From positions 1 through 9,698 of the forward strand of contig JACDAZ010000030.1 of NCBI GenBank assembly GCA_013695175.1: a stretch of DNA of 9,698 bases, written 5' to 3'. Shown here in pieces: positions 1 to 7,569 of the stretch; position 1 is the stretch's first letter, and each line of letters begins with the position of its first letter. A model generated the notes under the pieces. It saw only the letters and a program-made list of their open reading frames with translations. It was not told the origin of the DNA and made no database searches. This DNA is from Flavisolibacter sp. Lineage in GTDB: Bacteria > Bacteroidota > Bacteroidia > Chitinophagales > Chitinophagaceae. A program made the position numbers and the translations under genes.

Positions 1-1035
1 GCATTTGTTGATATACTGGCTGCAGAACAAACACCTGATAACTTCACCTGGTTCCAGGGTACCGCTGATGCAGTACGACAAGGTTTAAGACATATAAAAC
101 CCTTTGACAGTGAATACATATTAATTCTTTCAGGCGATCAGTTATACCAGATAGATTTTCAACAGATGCTGGAGGAGCATAAAGCCAGGGGTGTGGATAT
201 AACAGTAGCTACCATACCTGTTGCAGAAAGAGAAGCTTCTGATTTTGGTATTTTAAAAACTGAAGATGGCATCATTACCTCCTTTACTGAAAAACCTAAG
301 ACAGGTTTAGAAAATTGGGTAAGTGATACAGGTGATGAAATGAAATCAAAAGGAAAAGTTTTCCTGGCATCAATGGGTATCTATGTCTTCAACAGAAAGT
401 TATTGTTTGACATGCTGGAGAATGAATTTAAAGATGCTACTGATTTTGGAAAAGAAATCATTCCAGACTCTATATCAAAATATAAAATTGGCAGCTATCA
501 ATACGAAGGTTATTGGGAAGATATAGGAAATATAAGAGCATTTTTTGAAGCCAATCTTGCGCTGACAAAAGATCTTCCGGAATTTAATTTTTTTGATAAC
601 AGCAAGCAAATCTATACAAGGGCACGTATGCTGCCACCGGCTAAAATAAGCGGAACAACTTTAGATCACACCATCATTGCCGAAGGATCTATTATAAATG
701 CTTCTAAGATTGAAAAATCTATTGTTGGGATCCGATCCAGGATAGGTCATGAAACCGTAATATTATCGTCATACATAATGGGTAACGATTATTTTGAATC
801 TCTTGAAGCCCTGGAAAATGATGTCAGGAGTGGAATACCTTCATTAGGTATAGGAGACAGGTGTCATATTCAAAATGCAATTCTCGATAAAGATTGCAGA
901 ATAGGGCATGATGTAAAAGTTATTGGAGGTTCGCACTTAGAGGATAAAGATGATCCTCTTTATACAATTAAAGAAGGAATTATTGTTATTAAGAAAGGAG
1001 CTATTTTACCAAACGGTTATACAATAGGTGCCTGA
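1..1035 (+). CDS. glgC: Glucose-1-phosphate adenylyltransferase (ADP-glucose pyrophosphorylase), 5'-truncated by the window edge
   Basis: This enzyme makes ADP-glucose from ATP and glucose-1-phosphate, the committed step of bacterial glycogen synthesis in the cytoplasm. The reading frame is open from base 1, so the gene starts before the window. 344 codons are visible; with a usual family length near 420-430, about 80-90 N-terminal residues are missing, including the GGGxGxRLxPLT nucleotide-binding loop. Counting from base 1, I see WFQGTADAVRQ (17-27), LSGDQLYQIDF (43-53, with the catalytic-type Asp46), ASDFGIL (79-85), FTEKP (95-99; Lys98 matches the glucose-1-phosphate-binding Lys of E. coli GlgC), SMGIYVF (124-130), DFGKEIIPD (148-156) and YWEDIGNIRAFFEANL (171-186). 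A left-handed beta-helix domain follows (about 205-344), with SIVGIRSRIG and IMGNDYFES. The SMGIYVF and MGxDYxE patterns resemble plant and cyanobacterial enzymes more than E. coli GlgC. The ATG at 166 is internal, not a start. The MFS transporter gene follows 62 bp downstream. Confidence 0.96.
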   Translation, partial: AFVDILAAEQTPDNFTWFQGTADAVRQGLRHIKPFDSEYILILSGDQLYQIDFQQMLEEHKARGVDITVATIPVAEREASDFGILKTEDGIITSFTEKPKTGLENWVSDTGDEMKSKGKVFLASMGIYVFNRKLLFDMLENEFKDATDFGKEIIPDSISKYKIGSYQYEGYWEDIGNIRAFFEANLALTKDLPEFNFFDNSKQIYTRARMLPPAKISGTTLDHTIIAEGSIINASKIEKSIVGIRSRIGHETVILSSYIMGNDYFESLEALENDVRSGIPSLGIGDRCHIQNAILDKDCRIGHDVKVIGGSHLEDKDDPLYTIKEGIIVIKKGAILPNGYTIGA

Positions 1036-1045
1036 TTATAATTGA

Positions 1046-1078
1046 TTGAATAATTAATAAGAACTATCCTTAATTTTC
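1046..1078 (+). promoter_or_regulatory. Candidate Bacteroidota-type promoter ahead of the transporter/GH13 gene pair
   Basis: The 62-bp gap between glgC and the transporter holds TTG (1046-1048) and, 22 bp further on, TAATTTTC (1071-1078). These resemble the Bacteroidota -33 TTG and -7 TAnnTTTG elements, with one mismatch in the -7 box. The short inverted repeat TTAAT-TTTCCGG-ATTAA (1070-1086) overlaps the -7 box and could be an operator. The match could be chance in AT-rich DNA, and co-transcription from glgC is equally possible. Confidence 0.28.
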
Positions 1079-1097
1079 CGGATTAATAAAGCTGCTT

Positions 1098-2501
1098 ATG
1101 TCATTTGCTAAACTTGATGCCTTATCAAAACCTTCACAACGGCCAAGACTTAATTTCCGGCAGTTATGGAATATGAGTTTTGGATTTTTCGGAATTCAGT
1201 TTGGTTTTGCATTACAAAATGCAAATGTGAGCCGGATCTTTCAAACATTGGGTGCGGAGATTGAGAATATAGGTATTCTTTGGATTGCTGCTCCTGCAAC
1301 AGGTTTATTGGTTCAGCCTATTGTAGGTTATTTAAGCGACCGTACCTGGCATCCATGGTGGGGTAGAAGAAGACCGTTCTTTTTTATTGGAGCCATTCTG
1401 GCTTCAATTGCACTTTTTATAATGCCAAATTCTTCTGTTTTATGGATGGCAGCTGTAATGCTATGGGTTTTAGATGCTTCCATCAATATTTCTATGGAAC
1501 CTTTCAGAGCTTTTGTTGGCGATAAATTACCTCCTTCTCAAAGAACAGAAGGCTTTGCCATGCAAACTTTTTTTATTGGTATGGGTGCTGTTATAGCATC
1601 ACTGTTACCATACATATTTACTAATATTATCGGGCTTAGCAACACTGCTCCGGAAGGTGAAATTTCAGACTCAGTAAAATATTCTTTTTATATAGGTGCT
1701 GTAGTTTTTCTTGCATCTGTGTTATGGACAGTTTTTACTACCAAAGAATTTCCACCGGACGATATAAAAACATGGGAACAGGAAAAATTAGAAACCAGTG
1801 GATTTATGAATGGTGTAGCTGAAATAATAAAGGGGATAGGAACTATGCCCAAAACAATGCTTCAATTGGCGTTTGTTCAATTTTTTACCTGGCTGGCATT
1901 TTTTGCAATGTGGATTTACACTACATCAGCAATTGCTCAAAATACATATGGAACAACAGATACCACTTCAAGAGCTTTCCAGGATGCAGGCGATTGGGTT
2001 GGTGTAATGTTTATGGTATATAATGGAGTTTCTGCTATGGCTGCCTTTTTATTGCCAATACTAGCCATGCGAATAAGTAAAAGGTATACGCATATGCTGG
2101 CACTTATTCTTGGTGGAGTGGCGCTTATCTCCATATTTTTTATACATGATAATAAGCTCCTGCTTATTCCAATGATGTTTGTTGGCCTGGCATGGGCTTC
2201 AACACTGACCATGCCTTATGCTATTTTATCAGGAGCATTACCTGCAAATAAAATGGGTTTTTATATGGGGGTATTTAATTTTTTTATTGTAATACCACAA
2301 ATGGTTGCAGCTATTCTTCTTGGATTTTTTTTAAAGAACTTTTTTAATAATGAAAGCATTTTTGCATTAGTTATTGGTGGTATATCCATGATTATTGCCG
2401 GGTTATTAAATTTTATTGTTAGAGAAACAAAGGAAGATTCCGCAGGTGATATTATAGACGAAGTGGTTTCTTCTGAACACAGTCCAACAACATACTCATG
2501 A
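1098..2501 (+). CDS. SLC45/sucrose-transporter-like MFS sugar transporter (probable maltose/maltodextrin importer)
   Basis: This 467-residue inner-membrane protein has about 12 predicted hydrophobic segments (roughly 21-41, 58-78, 92-109, 113-133, 153-173, 193-213, 254-275, 298-320, 330-349, 353-378, 387-410, 420-440). The loop after segment 2 reads LSDRTWHPWWGRRRPF (79-94), the MFS A-loop in the form seen in the SLC45/plant sucrose transporter group (D-R-x-G-R-R-R-P). After segment 4, MEPFRAFVGDKLPPSQR (133-149) is also typical of that group, as is MPYAILSGALPANKMGFYMG (372-391). Members of this family are sugar/proton symporters. The substrate here is inferred as maltose or short maltodextrins because the stop codon overlaps the start of a periplasmic GH13 enzyme by 4 bp (ATGA), implying translational coupling. 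Sucrose or another alpha-glucoside cannot be excluded. The C-terminal tail is acidic and probably cytoplasmic. The ATG lies just before the hydrophobic N-terminal region, and no Shine-Dalgarno sequence is seen. Confidence 0.9.
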   Translation: MSFAKLDALSKPSQRPRLNFRQLWNMSFGFFGIQFGFALQNANVSRIFQTLGAEIENIGILWIAAPATGLLVQPIVGYLSDRTWHPWWGRRRPFFFIGAILASIALFIMPNSSVLWMAAVMLWVLDASINISMEPFRAFVGDKLPPSQRTEGFAMQTFFIGMGAVIASLLPYIFTNIIGLSNTAPEGEISDSVKYSFYIGAVVFLASVLWTVFTTKEFPPDDIKTWEQEKLETSGFMNGVAEIIKGIGTMPKTMLQLAFVQFFTWLAFFAMWIYTTSAIAQNTYGTTDTTSRAFQDAGDWVGVMFMVYNGVSAMAAFLLPILAMRISKRYTHMLALILGGVALISIFFIHDNKLLLIPMMFVGLAWASTLTMPYAILSGALPANKMGFYMGVFNFFIVIPQMVAAILLGFFLKNFFNNESIFALVIGGISMIIAGLLNFIVRETKEDSAGDIIDEVVSSEHSPTTYS

Positions 2502-4351
2502 AAAAGTTTTTTTGTTTAACAATTGCAATCTTTACCTGTGTTTTAGTATATGCACAGGAATATAAATTAACCGGGGTTTATCCTACACATTGGTGGGTGG
2601 GAATGAAAAATACTAAACTGCAAATCATGCTGCGGGGGGCTAACATTGCAGAAAATACAATAACCTTATCTTATCCCGGAGTACAATTGGTAAAAGTTCA
2701 AAAAGTTGATAACAGAAATTATGTATTTCTTGATTTAAATATAACACCAGGTGCTAAACCCGGCAATTTGCAAATAAGATTAAGAAATCCAAATGGTACT
2801 GGTACAATTCCATTTACATTAAAGCCACGCAGGAAAGGAAAGGGAACGGAATATGCAAACGGCATCACGGCTGCTGACTTTGTTTACCTGATCATGCCAG
2901 ACAGGTTTAGCAATGGAGATCCATCCAATGATCGTGTTCCCGGAATGAGAGACCAATCATTGAACCGTGATACTATTTTTGAAAGGCATGGTGGTGATTT
3001 GAAGGGCATTCAAAATAATCTTGATTATTTACAGGAGTTGGGGGTAACGGCTTTATGGCTAAATCCCGTTATTGAAAATGATATGCCTAACCGTACAGAA
3101 CATGGTTATGCTTTTACAGATCATTATAAAGTAGATAGACGAATAGGCGGTGATAAAGCATACCATGACTTAGTAACGGACATGCATAAACGTGGAATGA
3201 AAATGATCCAGGATGCTGTTTATAATCATACAGGTATTGAACATTTTCTTTTTCGTGATATGCCTGACAGCACCTGGTTTCATAAATGGCCCCGCTACAC
3301 TCAAACAACTTATAAAGATCAGCCTCTTTTTGATCCTTATGCTTCTGTAACAGATAAAAAACTAATGAGCGATGGCTGGTTTGTTCCCCAAATGCCTGAT
3401 ATCAATCAGAAAAATCCATTGTTTGCAAATTTTTTAATTCAGCATGCAATATGGACTGTAGAAGAATTTGGCATTGATGGCTGGAGGATTGATACCTATG
3501 CATATAATGACCTTGATTTTATGAACAGGTGTAATAAAGCCTTGCTGGATGAATATCCTAAACTTCATTTGTTTGGAGAAACATGGGTGCATGGTGTAAT
3601 TAACCAGGCTTATTTTACAGAAAATAAATTCAATATTTCTTTTAAAAGCAACCTGCCTGCAGTCACTGATTTTCAAACCCATTTGTATGGAATTTTACCA
3701 GCTTTAAAAGAACCGTTTGGATGGACCGAAGGGGTAAATAAATTATACACAACACTTGCACAGGATTTTGTTTACAAAGACCCGATGAAACATGTTAACT
3801 TTTTAGATAATCATGATAAAACAAGATTCTTTTCGGAGATAGGAGAGGACTTTGAAAAATGGAAGATAGGAGTGGGCTGGTTACTCACTACACGTGGTAT
3901 ACCACAATTCTATTATGGAAATGAAATACTAATGAAAGGTGTTTCAAATCCTGATGGTTGGGTACGGTTAGGTTTTCCGGGAGGATGGCCAAGTGATCCT
4001 CAAAATAAATTTACAGCAGCCGGCAGAACAGACCGGGAAAATGATGCATTTAATTATGTAAAAACTGTAGCTAATTTTAGAAAACAATCTCCTGCAATTA
4101 CTTCTGGAAAGTTAATGCAATACGTACCGGAAGATTGGGTGTATACTTACTTCCGCTATAACGATCAGCAGACTGTAATGGTAGTGATGAATACAGCTAA
4201 TGAAGAAAAAAATATTGATCTAGTGCGTTTTGCAGAAAGAACAAAAAGTTTTACAGGAGCCAGGGATATAGTAACATCAGATACATTTAATTTATCAGGC
4301 AACTGGAAAATTCCTCCAAAAAGGATTCTGATATTAGAATTGATTAAGTAA
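2498..4351 (+). CDS. Periplasmic GH13 alpha-glucanase, cyclomaltodextrinase/neopullulanase (SusA)-like
   Basis: This 617-residue enzyme hydrolyses alpha-1,4-glucans such as cyclodextrins, maltodextrins or pullulan. A signal peptide (1-19, ending VYA|QE) with no lipobox cysteine at the cleavage site indicates signal peptidase I processing and a periplasmic location. A beta-sandwich N-terminal domain (about 23-110, cyclomaltodextrinase-N type) precedes the catalytic barrel (about 125-525). The GH13 regions are complete: GVTALWLNP (182-190), DAVYNH (239-244), MPDIN (299-303), GWRIDTY (328-334, nucleophile Asp332), FGETW (359-363, acid/base Glu361), FLDNHD (435-440, stabiliser Asp440) and GIPQFYYGNE (467-476). 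A C-terminal beta domain (about 535-617) closes the protein. Region V is MPDIN rather than the MPKLN of classical neopullulanases, so exact specificity is open. The start overlaps the transporter stop by 4 bp. That arrangement suggests the two work in sequence: cut in the periplasm, then import. Confidence 0.93.
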   Translation: MKKFFCLTIAIFTCVLVYAQEYKLTGVYPTHWWVGMKNTKLQIMLRGANIAENTITLSYPGVQLVKVQKVDNRNYVFLDLNITPGAKPGNLQIRLRNPNGTGTIPFTLKPRRKGKGTEYANGITAADFVYLIMPDRFSNGDPSNDRVPGMRDQSLNRDTIFERHGGDLKGIQNNLDYLQELGVTALWLNPVIENDMPNRTEHGYAFTDHYKVDRRIGGDKAYHDLVTDMHKRGMKMIQDAVYNHTGIEHFLFRDMPDSTWFHKWPRYTQTTYKDQPLFDPYASVTDKKLMSDGWFVPQMPDINQKNPLFANFLIQHAIWTVEEFGIDGWRIDTYAYNDLDFMNRCNKALLDEYPKLHLFGETWVHGVINQAYFTENKFNISFKSNLPAVTDFQTHLYGILPALKEPFGWTEGVNKLYTTLAQDFVYKDPMKHVNFLDNHDKTRFFSEIGEDFEKWKIGVGWLLTTRGIPQFYYGNEILMKGVSNPDGWVRLGFPGGWPSDPQNKFTAAGRTDRENDAFNYVKTVANFRKQSPAITSGKLMQYVPEDWVYTYFRYNDQQTVMVVMNTANEEKNIDLVRFAERTKSFTGARDIVTSDTFNLSGNWKIPPKRILILELIK

Positions 4352-4358
4352 CAATTAC

Positions 4359-4428
4359 GATTTTCAATTTACTCTACATTATTACGCTCTCAGCAACTCT
4401 GTTTATCTTCAATAGAGAATTTGAAATC
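4359..4428 (+). promoter_or_regulatory. Imperfect inverted repeat in the glgB leader
   Basis: In the 79-bp gap before glgB, GATTTTCAATTTACTC (4359-4374) can pair with GAGAATTTGAAATC (4415-4428). By hand I count 13 base pairs, two single-base bulges and one T-T mismatch, around a loop of about 40 bases. The right arm ends two bases before the glgB ATG, so a folded transcript could affect initiation. The stem is AT-rich (four G-C pairs) and may be chance. I see no clear -33/-7 promoter in this gap. Confidence 0.22.
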
Positions 4429-4430
4429 TT

Positions 4431-6434
4431 ATGAAGGAACAAACGGATGCAAATACTACAAGAAAAAATAAAGAAGAAAAAAAGGCATCTTCAAAAGTCA
4501 TCAGATATGAAGATGAGAATTTTGTTGATTCAACCAAACCTGTTTGGAATTATTCCATCTTTTATGATAATGACATTCAAACATTTCAAAACGGTACACA
4601 TTATTCCTTATACAATAAATTTGGTTCACGTCCATTAGAAGTATTGGAGCAGAAAGGATTTTATTTTGCAGTTTGGGCTCCTAATGCAACACAGGTTTCA
4701 GTAATTGGTAATTTCAATAACTGGAGTGCAGGTTCACACATCTTATTTCCACGTCTTGAAAAAAGTGGTATCTGGGAAGGTTTTATTCCGGGTATTCAAA
4801 AGGGTGAACTCTATAAATATCATATTATAGGTTTTGAAGGCAGAGTAACTGAAAAGGGTGATCCTTTTGCAAACTATTGGGAAGTTCGCCCTGCAACTTC
4901 CACCATCACATGGCAAATGGAATACGAGTGGAAGGATAAAGGCTGGATGAAGGACCGTATCAAAAAAAATGCTTTGGATGCACCATGGAGTGTTTATGAA
5001 GTACACCTTGCAAGCTGGATGAGACCCGAAAATCATGAAGAGAGTTATAACAATTATTTTCAGATAGCAGAATTACTAGTTCCCTATGTAAAAGAAAATG
5101 GATTTACACATGTAGAGTTAATGCCTGTAATGGAACATCCGTTCGATGGAAGCTGGGGCTACCAGTGCACAGGTTTTTTTGCACCCACCTCACGTTTTGG
5201 CGAGCCGGAAGGTTTAATGCATTTAATAGATAAATTACACCAGGCAGATATAGGAGTGATCCTGGATTGGGTGCCTTCTCATTTTCCATATGATGCTCAT
5301 GGGTTGTACATGTTTGATGGTACACATACTTATGAATATGCTGACATGAGAAAAGGGTTTCACCCAGACTGGAACTCTTATATTTTCAATTACAAACGTG
5401 GTGAAGTAAAATCTTTTTTAATTTCTTCTGCCCGTTTTTGGTTTGAATATTTTCATATTGATGGCATTCGCGTAGATGCTGTTTCATCTATGTTAAAGCT
5501 GGATTATTCAAGAGAAGAAGGAGAGTGGGAACCAAATGAATTTGGGGGGAATGGTAACCTGGAAGCCATTGCGTTTATTAAAGATCTGAATCAAACTATA
5601 TACAGGGATTTTCCGGATGTACAAACCATAGCAGAGGAATCTACTGATTGGCCTGGCATTACCAAACCCACTTTTGCAGACGGAATTGGTTTTGGAATGA
5701 AATGGATGATGGGTTGGATGCATGATACTTTAAATTATTTTAAAGTGGATCCGCTTTACAGGAAGGACTACCAGGATAAGCTCACTTTTAGTATGATGTA
5801 CTACTATGATGAGAATTTTATGCTGCCTCTGAGTCATGATGAAGTAGTGCATGGAAAATCGCCTATGCTTTATAAAATGCCTGGTGATGAATGGCAGAAG
5901 TTTGCACACCTCAGAACATTGTACACGTACATGTGGACACACCCTGGTGCCAAATTGTTATTTATGGGTAATGAATTTGGTCAAACAAGTGAGTGGAATT
6001 ACAAAACAGAATTAAACTGGTCATTACTTCAGTTTGAGCCACACTCAGGTATGTTATCATGTGTACGTGATCTGAACAGGATTTTAAAGGTTAGCCCCGC
6101 TTTGTTTTGCAACCAGTTTAATATGGATGGGTTTGAATGGGTTGATGTAAATCACCGTGATGAGTCTGTAATAATTTATAAGAGAAAAGGTAAAAAATCA
6201 AGTGATGACCTGCTAATTATTTTAAACCTTACACCTGTTCCCAGGATGGATTGGGAAATAGAGGTTCAAGGTAAAAGCTTTACCAGGGAAATATTTAATA
6301 GCGACTCCACAAAATATTGGGGCTCAGGAACCGTTTATAATCCTGCCGTCAGGAAAATGGTTTTGAACAGGGAGGAAAAGAAGTATAAGATAATGGTGAA
6401 TTTACCTGCTTTATCGGGTATTATACTCAAATGA
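4431..6434 (+). CDS. glgB: 1,4-alpha-glucan branching enzyme (GH13_9)
   Basis: GlgB cuts an alpha-1,4 glucan chain and re-attaches the piece through an alpha-1,6 bond, making the branches of glycogen in the cytoplasm. The protein has 667 residues and no signal peptide. A charged, lysine-rich start (about 1-40) precedes a CBM48 domain (about 65-160, with FAVWAPNATQVSVIGNFNNW at 79-98). The catalytic barrel carries LDWVPSHFP (278-286), GIRVDAVSSML (345-355, nucleophile Asp349), TIAEEST (399-405, acid/base Glu402), LSHDEVVHGK (467-476, Asp470) and FMGNEFGQ (511-518). A C-terminal all-beta domain (about 560-667) follows. KLDYSREEGEWEPNEFGG (356-373) is characteristic of bacterial GH13_9 rather than GH13_8. 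It is shorter than E. coli GlgB (728 residues) mainly because the extra N1 beta domain is missing. With glgC nearby, the assignment is secure. The upstream gap is 79 bp, so it may be read through from the GH13 gene. Confidence 0.97.
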   Translation: MKEQTDANTTRKNKEEKKASSKVIRYEDENFVDSTKPVWNYSIFYDNDIQTFQNGTHYSLYNKFGSRPLEVLEQKGFYFAVWAPNATQVSVIGNFNNWSAGSHILFPRLEKSGIWEGFIPGIQKGELYKYHIIGFEGRVTEKGDPFANYWEVRPATSTITWQMEYEWKDKGWMKDRIKKNALDAPWSVYEVHLASWMRPENHEESYNNYFQIAELLVPYVKENGFTHVELMPVMEHPFDGSWGYQCTGFFAPTSRFGEPEGLMHLIDKLHQADIGVILDWVPSHFPYDAHGLYMFDGTHTYEYADMRKGFHPDWNSYIFNYKRGEVKSFLISSARFWFEYFHIDGIRVDAVSSMLKLDYSREEGEWEPNEFGGNGNLEAIAFIKDLNQTIYRDFPDVQTIAEESTDWPGITKPTFADGIGFGMKWMMGWMHDTLNYFKVDPLYRKDYQDKLTFSMMYYYDENFMLPLSHDEVVHGKSPMLYKMPGDEWQKFAHLRTLYTYMWTHPGAKLLFMGNEFGQTSEWNYKTELNWSLLQFEPHSGMLSCVRDLNRILKVSPALFCNQFNMDGFEWVDVNHRDESVIIYKRKGKKSSDDLLIILNLTPVPRMDWEIEVQGKSFTREIFNSDSTKYWGSGTVYNPAVRKMVLNREEKKYKIMVNLPALSGIILK

Positions 6435-6536
6435 TCTTATTTAAGAATAGTTTTAATTAAAAAGCGGGCACTGATTATAAAATCTAGCTTAAAAAATCTA
6501 TTTTTAAATTTCTAAGTATCAAATAAAAGATATCCT

Positions 6537-7565
6537 ATGCGCCACTTCATCCTAACCGTAGCATTTGCTGCAATTTCCACTTTAGTTTCTGCTCAAAATG
6601 ATAGTTCAGCTTTTTATATAAAAAAAGGATTGGAAGAAAAAGAAAAAGGAAGAACTATGGAAGCTTTCAAAAATTTTGAGAAAGCATATTCCTTTGATAA
6701 AAAAGATAAAAATGCAGTGGCTCATCTGGCCAAAACATTAAATGAGTTAAGAAAATATCCACAGGCAAGACAAAAATACCTGGAGCTGGAAAGCATGGGA
6801 AATCCTTCTTTAGAAACCTATCAGCAATTAATGACGCTATCATTTAATATGCGCCAGTTTCCTGATGCAGTTAAATATGCAAACCTTGTTAAAAAAGCAG
6901 ATCCTTCTGCCAAAACCGCTTACTATATTGGTAAAGCTTATTACAGCCAGGAGAATTATGGAGAAGCAATAAAATACCTCACCATAGCAAATGCTGAAGA
7001 TCCACAAAATCCTGAAGCGCCTTACCTGGTAGCAAGGTCCTATGCCGATATGATGAATTTTAAGCAGGCTATTCCATTCTTTGAAAAATCTCTGGCTTTG
7101 CAACCCGATAATTCAAGATTGATGTATGAAATGGGCTTGATCTATTATGCTATTCCTGATGATAAAAATTCATTGAAATACTTTTTAATGGCAGCAGAAA
7201 AAGGGTATAAGAGAGATAATGAATTTTTAGAAAACTTAGCTATTGCTTACCTGAATAATAAAGAAATTGATAAAGGTCTTGATATACTTTCAGAATCATT
7301 GAACAGGCGACCCAGCGATATGAATCTTTTAAATATGATTGCTGAAGCTAATTATGATGCCAAGCGTTATGATGCTGCCATTTCTTACTGGGATAAAATA
7401 CTTTCTATGGATAAACAAAATGCATCTGCTTTGTATATGATTGGTATGAGCTATCAAAAGAAAGGCGATAAGCAAAAAGGCATGGCTCTTTGTGATAAAG
7501 CCATAGAAATGGATCCTTCACTTGCAAAAAATAAAAAGAAAGTAGAAATGCCGAGCGGACTGTAG
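6537..7565 (+). CDS. Exported TPR-repeat protein, function unknown
   Basis: This 342-residue protein has a signal peptide (1-19, ending VSA|QN, no lipobox), so it is probably periplasmic. The rest is almost wholly helical tetratricopeptide repeats, about nine units of 34 residues: roughly 24-57, 58-91, 93-125, 126-159, 160-193, 194-226, 228-261, 262-295 and 296-329. The clearest units are the one starting KTAYYIGKAYYSQENYGEAI (126-145) and its neighbour with FKQAIPFFEKSLALQPDN (175-192). TPR arrays bind partner proteins, and no catalytic domain is visible. It lies 102 bp after glgB on the same strand. It could be the last gene of the glycogen block or an independent gene, and the sequence does not decide this. 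TATTTTTA (6499-6506) resembles a -7 box but lacks a clear TTG partner. I cannot name a function. The N-terminal signal peptide supports the chosen ATG. Confidence 0.85.
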   Translation: MRHFILTVAFAAISTLVSAQNDSSAFYIKKGLEEKEKGRTMEAFKNFEKAYSFDKKDKNAVAHLAKTLNELRKYPQARQKYLELESMGNPSLETYQQLMTLSFNMRQFPDAVKYANLVKKADPSAKTAYYIGKAYYSQENYGEAIKYLTIANAEDPQNPEAPYLVARSYADMMNFKQAIPFFEKSLALQPDNSRLMYEMGLIYYAIPDDKNSLKYFLMAAEKGYKRDNEFLENLAIAYLNNKEIDKGLDILSESLNRRPSDMNLLNMIAEANYDAKRYDAAISYWDKILSMDKQNASALYMIGMSYQKKGDKQKGMALCDKAIEMDPSLAKNKKKVEMPSGL

Positions 7566-7569
7566 CCAG

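Noticed and set aside
166..168. ATG at 166 as the start of glgC
   Set aside because: The frame is open to base 1 and the upstream codons encode conserved GlgC motifs (WFQGTADAVRQ, SGDQLY), so this Met is internal.
1937..2212. Minus-strand open frame inside the transporter gene
   Set aside because: It lies wholly opposite a conserved membrane-protein gene and has no recognisable domain; it is a shadow frame.
2498..2560. GH13 enzyme as a surface lipoprotein
   Set aside because: Cys6 and Cys14 lie within the hydrophobic core without an L-[AS]-[GA]-C lipobox; cleavage at VYA|QE fits signal peptidase I better.
4447..4638. Plus-strand open frame overlapping the glgB 5' end
   Set aside because: Its lysine-rich, low-complexity product comes from the A-rich start of glgB read in another frame, with no separate signals.
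6451..6462. Perfect palindrome TTTTAATTAAAA downstream of glgB
   Set aside because: It contains only A and T, has no loop and no GC stem, and is expected by chance in this AT-rich gap; not a credible terminator or operator.
6489..6507. TTAAAAA-ATCTA-TTTTTAA inverted repeat before the TPR gene
   Set aside because: It is an A/T-only stem lying upstream of a gene rather than at a 3' end; too weak to call a terminator.
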